12,420 nt of DNA from Rodentolepis nana (Eukaryota; Platyhelminthes; Cestoda; Cyclophyllidea; Hymenolepididae): the NCBI GenBank assembly GCA_900617975.1, contig UZAE01001604.1:1-12420 (forward strand). Direction: 5' to 3'. The notes below the pieces were generated by a model. The model saw only the letters and a list, made by a program, of their open reading frames with translations, ran no database searches and had not been told where the DNA came from. How positions within the stretch are numbered: position 1 is the stretch's first letter; each line of letters begins with the position of its first letter. Positions 7,201 to 12,420 of this stretch are shown piece after piece. The position numbers and the translations under genes were made by a program.

Positions 7201-10091
7201 TAAGCCATAGCGATAGTTGCCATACCACACCAACGAATGATTGGATCAGTTTCCTGGATGAGATTGTTAATGAGTTCATCGGCCTCCTCACGTTTGCCGA
7301 ACATGATAAGAGCAATACCGAGGGCGATACCTCGCATAATTTTCTCGTGAGATGTGTCAACTGTGTAACTTAAGAGATCGTTAACCGCTGTCGAAGATCC
7401 GGTCCCTAGCATAACCAAACCCATTGCCAAACCAGCAGCTTCACCTGAAGTTAAAAAAACGTTGTAATTGCATTAAATCAAAATTTATTTACCAATTGCT
7501 CAGTGATTACTACCCGACTTACCAATCCACCCACGATTCTGATCCGAAATTGGAGAATTATTTCAAGTTTAAGAACTTATGGGATGTAAAAATCAAAGAA
7601 AGGTACTATCATACATCGAGAAAATTCTATTCAACGAGCAATTCTATGAACAATTCAAAAAATTCGATTTACTGAATGGGTTGAAAGCAGAATTTTAGTA
7701 ATTATGACATAGGGTAGGAAGATTTACTAAAAGATAAATACCATTTCTGTACTCGTAGGAAAAAATAAAGATGAATCTTACATCCAATAGCAAAAAGACT
7801 TATTAGAATGCAAGGAGCTTTGATTATACCATAATAAGTAATTTGTGAGAGCATACACAAACTCATTTTTGTTCAAATAGTACCAAGAGTTCGACATCAT
7901 TTGTTTGAATGATAGTCAGCCGATGGTTTCAAAAATTAAAAAGTAACGATAATCTCAACATTCAGGTAGTACAAGGAAGAGTCGAATTAAAAACTATAGT
8001 AAATCGAATGCCAAATTATTAAAAACAGGCAATTCAAAGTAGAACCATATAAATTGATTTTCTCTAAATATTTTTGAACAGGCATTGATCAAAACTAAAG
8101 TACGAAAAATTCGAATACTGGAACTATATTAACGTCAACGAAAATTGATACCGCTTAAAGGTAAATCCATGCGCATAGTTTGCGATAGTCAGATAGCACT
8201 ATTAATACTAAAAAATAAAATCGGTACTAACTCACCTGTAATAGCATCATCCTGATATAAATGCTGCTTGATCTGATCATAAATATCTTCCCGTCCAGTC
8301 CCCATAGCAGCCAGACCGAGACCAAGACAAGCACCATGGCGTACAGGCTCAGCAGTAGCCTCCTTGCATTGGTTAAAAAGATATTCTATAGGAAAAATGA
8401 ATAACTTGAACTAAAGAGATTGATAATACAAAACCAAGGATATGTAAATTTACCCGTCATTGAACCACCATGATTGGCATGAATAAGACCAAGAGCATAC
8501 AAGCCACCACCTTCAGTATAGAAGCTACCGGACGAACCAGAGGCATCCTTAGGGAGATAAGCTGACATTAGCCTCAACGCCTCCTTCTCATTTCCACGAT
8601 GAATAACACCAAGGGTAGCTGTAGCGGTAAACTTGGCCCAGTTAACCGCTTTGCCGAGCCAAGTTAAGTGATCGCGAAGGAATTGATCCGATGTAGTACC
8701 ACAATGCATTAGACTGTTTGCAATAACAGTTGCATTGTGAGTGACAGAATTACGAACATCCTCTTTAATACGCTCCAGCAACCTCAAATCAGCTTTATTA
8801 TTACGAATAAGGAATTGCAAATGCAGCTCAATGACCTAAGTGTCAAGAAAATGAAAAACGATCAGTCGTAATTTAGAGAAGCAATCTAGAAAATCGGCGA
8901 AACACCCACCTTATCACCAGAGAGGATAGAATTCAACAATTCAAGACGTTTTTTAATGGCTTTATCGTTAACCGAGAGTTCAACCTTCGATTCTTCAAGA
9001 GACGTTGACTCCGAAGTAGGAATAGGCTCACCGGAAGCTACCTCATTTTTCTTAGGTTCCGACTCACCATTCTTAGCCGAAGGATCAACTTTTTCAATCA
9101 AATGGCCAATTTTTTCGCTTTTTGAGAGCGCATCAGTAACGCCATGAAGGAATTGTTGAGTAGCGTTCTCGTAGAGATCGAAACCAATTTGATATGCGGT
9201 GACAGAAGCTTCCTCTGAGAGAAGGATGAGATTCTCCAGCACTTCCGCAGTAGTCTATTAACAATAAAACAGTAAAACTATAAGACCTCACCTTGGAATT
9301 ATCCATAAGAACAAGACATTGGCAGATGTGAACAGAGTCCGCAGGTGTAGGGTTTTTACTGTATATTTGAACAAGAATCGTCAACAAACGGTTTCGCAAT
9401 TTAACGCTATCAACCAGAGTCAGAACCGTTTTGAGAGCATATCGAAGCATATCATCTCGATCATCAGCCAAAATAATGGCTTTCTCAAAAATATCATCTC
9501 TCCTCGTTTCAATAGCAATTCCAAGGGCTTGTTTGAATTGCTTGTGGGCAAAACACTTGTTAAACATGCGATTGACAACGGTTTCCAGTTGGAAGTAAGT
9601 ACTTCCATCTCCAACAGACCATTTTCTACCGCTAGATTTAAGATCTTTGGCAGAAAGTTTAGATCCTGGATTAATCTCGTCTTCAGCACGAATTGAAGTA
9701 TACTTATCGATGCATTTGGCTAAAAGCAATTAGTAGATTAAACAACTTACTAATCATGGTTCTCACATATTCAGCTTTAGCGTTAGGATCAAATAATTCC
9801 TCAGCACAAAGAGCGAAGTGAAGAGCATCATCATATTCGCCAAGATGAAAATAAACCTTCGAGGCCAGGAGAGCGGCAGCTTTGTTATAGGCAAAGGAAC
9901 TGTCCTCATAGAGAATTTCGATTTTATCGACAGATTCAGATATTTCTGCCCAGAATTCATCCACCAAATCAGTCAACCTTTTAAGAGCAAAAGCCTATTT
10001 ATGTGTGATAAATACGATTTTAGATTACCTTTATATCCTGCCTTTCATCATCAAGCAGAGATATAAAACCGGCTGCTGATGTTAACGCCAT
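3562..10091 (-). CDS. PSMD1: 26S proteasome non-ATPase regulatory subunit 1 (PSMD1/Rpn2), complete, 11 exons
   Basis: Scaffold subunit of the 19S base; in known proteasomes it contacts the ATPase ring and holds the ubiquitin receptor Rpn13. Exons, 5' to 3' on the minus strand: 10091-10029, 9994-9751, 9719-9292, 9254-8910, 8835-8454, 8385-8236, 7444-7087, 7020-6452, 6373-6229, 5692-5424, 4256-3562. They sum to 3648 nt, 1215 residues plus stop; every junction is GT-AG and phase-consistent. The start reads [16 protein letters not shown], matching human MITSAAGIISLLDEDE. Residues 22-360 are the N-terminal helical part. About 427-770 are proteasome/cyclosome (PC) repeats, e.g. [16 protein letters not shown] (469-484) and GILDAGG (764-770). 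A Lys/Glu-rich linker follows (848-915), then the conserved C-terminal core from [12 protein letters not shown] (914-925) to HGP (974-976). The last exon adds an unusual acidic tail. Family assignment is essentially certain. Least certain are the donor at 5424 (an alternative lies at 5442) and hence the join to the final exon. Confidence 0.93.
4257..5423 (-). other. Intron 10 of PSMD1 (1167 nt, longest in the gene)
   Basis: Donor AAAGG|gtaatt at 5423 and acceptor tttctgtttag ending at 4257. It separates the conserved PSMD1 C-terminal core from the acidic tail exon. Reading into the intron from exon 10 gives only Gly-Asn before TGA. I saw no gene, repeat or structured RNA inside; the small plus-strand frame at 5269-5547 overlaps exon 10 antisense and is not supported. 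Confidence 0.7.
5693..6228 (-). other. Intron 9 of PSMD1 (536 nt)
   Basis: Donor GACGT|gtaagt and acceptor ttctactttcag. It splits the valine codon of the conserved KMDVD segment (893-896; human KMEVDEA), which confirms the join. Nothing else recognisable inside. Confidence 0.85.
6452..8835 (-). other. PSMD1: PC-repeat region of PSMD1 (exons 5-8)
   Basis: Exons 5 to 8 encode residues 361-846. The opening [13 protein letters not shown] and the following [10 protein letters not shown] are near-identical to the family. The tandem PC repeats then alternate small and hydrophobic residues with Gly-rich turns: [78 protein letters not shown] and [14 protein letters not shown]. These fold into the closed helical toroid known for Rpn1 and Rpn2. 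The stretch after DAGG ([11 protein letters not shown], then FWFWYPL) continues to match human PSMD1 residue by residue with no gap that would suggest a pseudogene. Confidence 0.93.
7445..8235 (-). other. Intron 6 of PSMD1 (791 nt)
   Basis: Donor ACAG|gtgag and acceptor aacttcag split the glycine codon in DDAITGEAAG, a segment nearly identical to human DDAVTGEAAG. The interior is AT-rich, with no gene or repeat seen. Confidence 0.9.
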
Positions 10092-10126
10092 CGAAATTGT
10101 GAAATGCGGGCTCTTCACCAATGATC
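10092..10126 (-). promoter_or_regulatory. 5' UTR of PSMD1 with a 3' splice acceptor (possible spliced-leader site)
   Basis: On the minus strand a strong acceptor, tttctcttactgcag, ends at 10126. It lies 34 nt upstream of the PSMD1 ATG at 10091. A paired donor was not obvious nearby. Either a 5' UTR intron ends here or the transcript receives a trans-spliced leader, which flatworms are known to do for many genes. The sequence alone does not decide between them. Confidence 0.5.
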
Positions 10127-11509
10127 TGCAGTAAGAGAAACTAATTTATAACCTTTACTTAAACTCAAAATAAGAAAATATATAATTTATTAAAAGCAAG
10201 TTGGTTTCATTTTCGGTCTAACGATAAAGGACATTTTCAGTAATTTACTGATGCCAAAGTTGGTGTGTGTGCCTTTTAAGCGAATATGACTAACGGACCT
10301 TCTTAGAAATGTCGCCGTATAGAATTTGACCTTGATTTATATTCTTTATTCTTTCGAATTATTGCCTCTATCTCAGAACTTTTTATATGGATTATCAATC
10401 CAAAAATTAAATTTACAATGATTAAAACTTTCTCCCAACTCCTTAGCTAAAATTCGTTCAAATGATATTTGTATTAAGCTTTAAGTTTTCAAATTAAAAC
10501 TGAATTAACTGTTTAATGCTTCGAGTGTATTCTTTTTGAAAAGCAAACTCAATTATCTTTTACCGCAAACTATAATGATTCTTCAATTTTCTAGAATTTT
10601 CAATTTATTACAAACTCAAATAAATTTGATAACAAACGTTAAACTTACTGCTCAGCACGCTTCAATCAATTTTAAACCTATGCCAAATTTTGAGTAGGAT
10701 TAGTGGATGGGAAACTTAATTTCTCTGTGGTGATATTCTAAAATATGTTTAAAGTTTGAAACTCCCATACCGAAAAGTTCATTTTACCAACGAGTTCTCG
10801 AAAAGTGCAATGTTATTCTCTTTACAATTTTGATAACTCGACGAAGGGTTTACCTATTAAGCCATCATTTAGGAAGCCATGATTTTAAATTTGATTATTG
10901 CTTGACTTTCTCAATCTAATTCAAAATTTAACTTTCCATTCGTCTGTATGCTTTTATAATGCTTTTTTTATTACAACAAAAAATAATGCATTACCATGGA
11001 ATTATCCTTTAAAGTGCGATATTAAATCGAAATTTTAGGAAATCATTTCGAATTTTCATGTCTTTAAATTTCTAGAGAGGGAGGCAGATTTCTGTGCCTA
11101 AAAATTACGAGCGGGTGCTTTTTACTCCCCGTTTCTATTTTAAGTAACATTTAAATTATTTTACAATCACTTGCTTGAATTCGAAAACTTTAGTTTAACT
11201 TCACGAGCAGAATTATTCAATATTACCTTTAATCCAGTCAAATTTTATGCGGTATAAATTATATTATGCACGGGATATGCTATTATGTAAGGTATTTCTT
11301 AAACTTTTGTGCTGCTATTGAATGAACCAAATATAGACGAAAGAAGTGGAGAGAGTCTAGTTCATATTCTCGTTCATTAATAATATTGGATCTTTATTAC
11401 TCCATTTTCCAGATCTTCTACAGATGTTGCTATTTTACCTTTAACGCGCTTTTTTGTTTATGCTTATACTGCATTCCTATTCCAGTTGATTTGTTGCAGT
11501 CCTCCACGT

Positions 11510-11540
11510 CCCACCCGCCCACAACCTGTCACCCACTCCC
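11510..11540 (-). other. G-rich tract with G-quadruplex potential (minus strand)
   Basis: The plus strand carries five CCC runs at 11510-11512, 11514-11516, 11518-11520, 11532-11534 and 11538-11540. Read on the minus strand these are five GGG runs, three of them separated by single bases, enough for a G-quadruplex with loops of 11, 1 and 1 nt. It stands out in otherwise AT-rich DNA, about 1.4 kb upstream of the PSMD1 start. A function is not shown. Confidence 0.4.
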
Positions 11541-11935
11541 TCCTCCTGATTCAGTAATAAACACCCACACAATTTCGTGAACGCTTGACTCTAAAATTAT
11601 CCCACTGGTTCGACTATTTAACAAACCGATCTTTTATTTTATCAGCTGACTCGGTGTCTGTTAATGGTAGAACTTGGAGGGTAGTTTAATATTTTTAGAC
11701 AACTCTTATTACAGAATTACTGATGCTTTATATTAGCATGAAGTATTTCAAAAATAGGGCAATGTGTCTCTAACTTTTGTGCTTAATATAACTATTTAAA
11801 AACATTCAGTTTGAGAAATGTTGATTGACAATTTATACTCTCTGATACAGATCATACCTAGAAAAGTCCAACAACCCTTTGGTTAAAAGACCAACGGTAA
11901 GGACGCTCTATTTTCGTGTCATTTTCTTCTCACTT

Positions 11936-11946
11936 CCCCCCCCCCC
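11936..11946 (+). repeat. Poly-C run (11 nt)
   Basis: Eleven consecutive C within a longer pyrimidine stretch. Simple sequence, prone to length variation and sequencing error. Confidence 0.8.
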
Positions 11947-12265
11947 ATCTGTTCCCTTTCTCTATGGTTTCTCTCTCAATTTTAATTTTTGTTGCTTAAT
12001 CACTTCAACTTTAATCTCACCCTTGTTTTCTAATCATCTGAAAATTGTGATTTTCGATGGTTAGCCGTTACTTTTAGGCCTGGCTTTAGGGATACGGTTG
12101 GCCTGAATGAACTCTTGGTTCTAAAAGTTGTGATAACCGTTTTAATCACCATCCCTCTTCAAAACAAAAAATTGCTATCAAAGTCCGAGAAATTCACCTG
12201 TCCGTTGTCTATTTTCAAAAAGACTTATTCTCGTTAGAAAATTGACTGTGTGAGCATGTGTAATT

Positions 12266-12282
12266 GCGCGCGTGTGTGTGTG
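12266..12282 (+). repeat. GC/GT dinucleotide microsatellite
   Basis: A short run of GC followed by about five GT units, with further GTGTG and TGTG pieces just upstream. Low-complexity repeat. Confidence 0.8.
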
Positions 12283-12420
12283 CTCTATTACAACTTCTTT
12301 ACCATTAATGTATGCATCGTTATCGATGGTAAAAGAGCTCTATTCACTCTGTCTGGTTTTGTTGAAATTTTTTGGAAATTATACTTCATTTAGAGTAGAA
12401 GTTTAGTCAGCCCTCAAGTC

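Larger units (their letters stand above)
10127..12420. other. Upstream flank of PSMD1; no gene recognised
   Basis: About 2.3 kb upstream of the PSMD1 5' UTR, AT-rich. No reading frame has coding character: the frames at 11386-11580 and 11879-12064 are dominated by Phe/Tyr/Pro and pyrimidine-tract translation, with no supporting splice structure. The region should include the PSMD1 promoter, but I cannot point to a TATA box or other element with confidence. Local features are a C-rich block (11505-11546), a run of 11 C (11936-11946) and a GC/GT microsatellite (12266-12282). Confidence 0.5.

Noticed and set aside
6761..7360. Long minus-strand frame (199 residues) in another phase of the PSMD1 exons
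   Set aside because: Shadow frame of exons 7 and 8; Leu-rich out-of-phase translation crossing the intron at 7021-7086.
6741..7373. Long plus-strand reading frame (210 residues)
   Set aside because: It lies antisense to PSMD1 exons 7 and 8, which match the family strongly on the minus strand; its own translation resembles nothing.
11386..11580. Plus-strand frame of 64 residues
   Set aside because: No in-frame ATG at the start and mostly translation of pyrimidine tracts; the composition does not look like protein.
12298..12333. Inverted repeat TTTACCAT…ATGGTAAA (8-bp stem, 20-nt loop)
   Set aside because: A short stem with a long loop in AT-rich DNA; expected by chance and without supporting context.
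1..12420. tRNA, rRNA, transposon or CRISPR features
   Set aside because: Looked for by eye on both strands. No cloverleaf, rRNA-like block, transposase or reverse transcriptase motif, or regular spaced repeat was seen; a degraded element could be missed without a search.

Overview
This is a eukaryotic genomic window, AT-rich, with intron-containing genes on the minus strand. Many introns are extremely small (31-38 nt) and cluster at the 5' ends of the genes, while introns further 3' grow to 0.5-1.2 kb. That pattern, a probable 3' splice site just upstream of the PSMD1 start codon, and protein sequence at moderate distance from human all suggest a flatworm (trematode or cestode). This assignment is an inference; the species was not identified.

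Layout. Positions 10091 down to 3562 (minus) hold a complete gene for PSMD1/Rpn2, the large scaffold subunit of the 26S proteasome base. I reconstruct it as 11 exons encoding about 1215 residues (human PSMD1 is 953). All exon phases agree and the alignment to the family runs end to end. The last exon (4256-3562) lies behind a 1167-nt intron and encodes a 231-residue acidic, low-complexity tail. Inside that tail is a close match to the short Rpn13/ADRM1-binding peptide that forms the extreme C-terminus of human PSMD1. The tail therefore appears to belong to PSMD1 and to carry the Rpn13 dock internally, with about 80 further residues after it. I consider this the most interesting feature of the window.

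Positions 1682 down to 827 (minus) hold the first five exons (221 residues) of a second gene. Its N-terminus matches the golgin GM130/GOLGA2 pattern: a basic KKLKEF-type start, a long Ser/Asn-rich linker, then a short helix like the LSQQL segment of GM130. The rest would lie beyond the left edge.

Between the two genes (1683-3561) one possible plus-strand exon pair (2505-2702) is open, has good splice sites and is followed by AATAAA at 2876-2881. I do not recognise it and it remains tentative. The right flank (10126-12420) shows no convincing gene. It holds a C-rich block with G-quadruplex potential on the minus strand, a poly-C run and a small GC/GT microsatellite.

The two named genes are functionally unrelated housekeeping genes (protein degradation and Golgi structure). 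Nothing suggests an operon: about 1.9 kb separates them.
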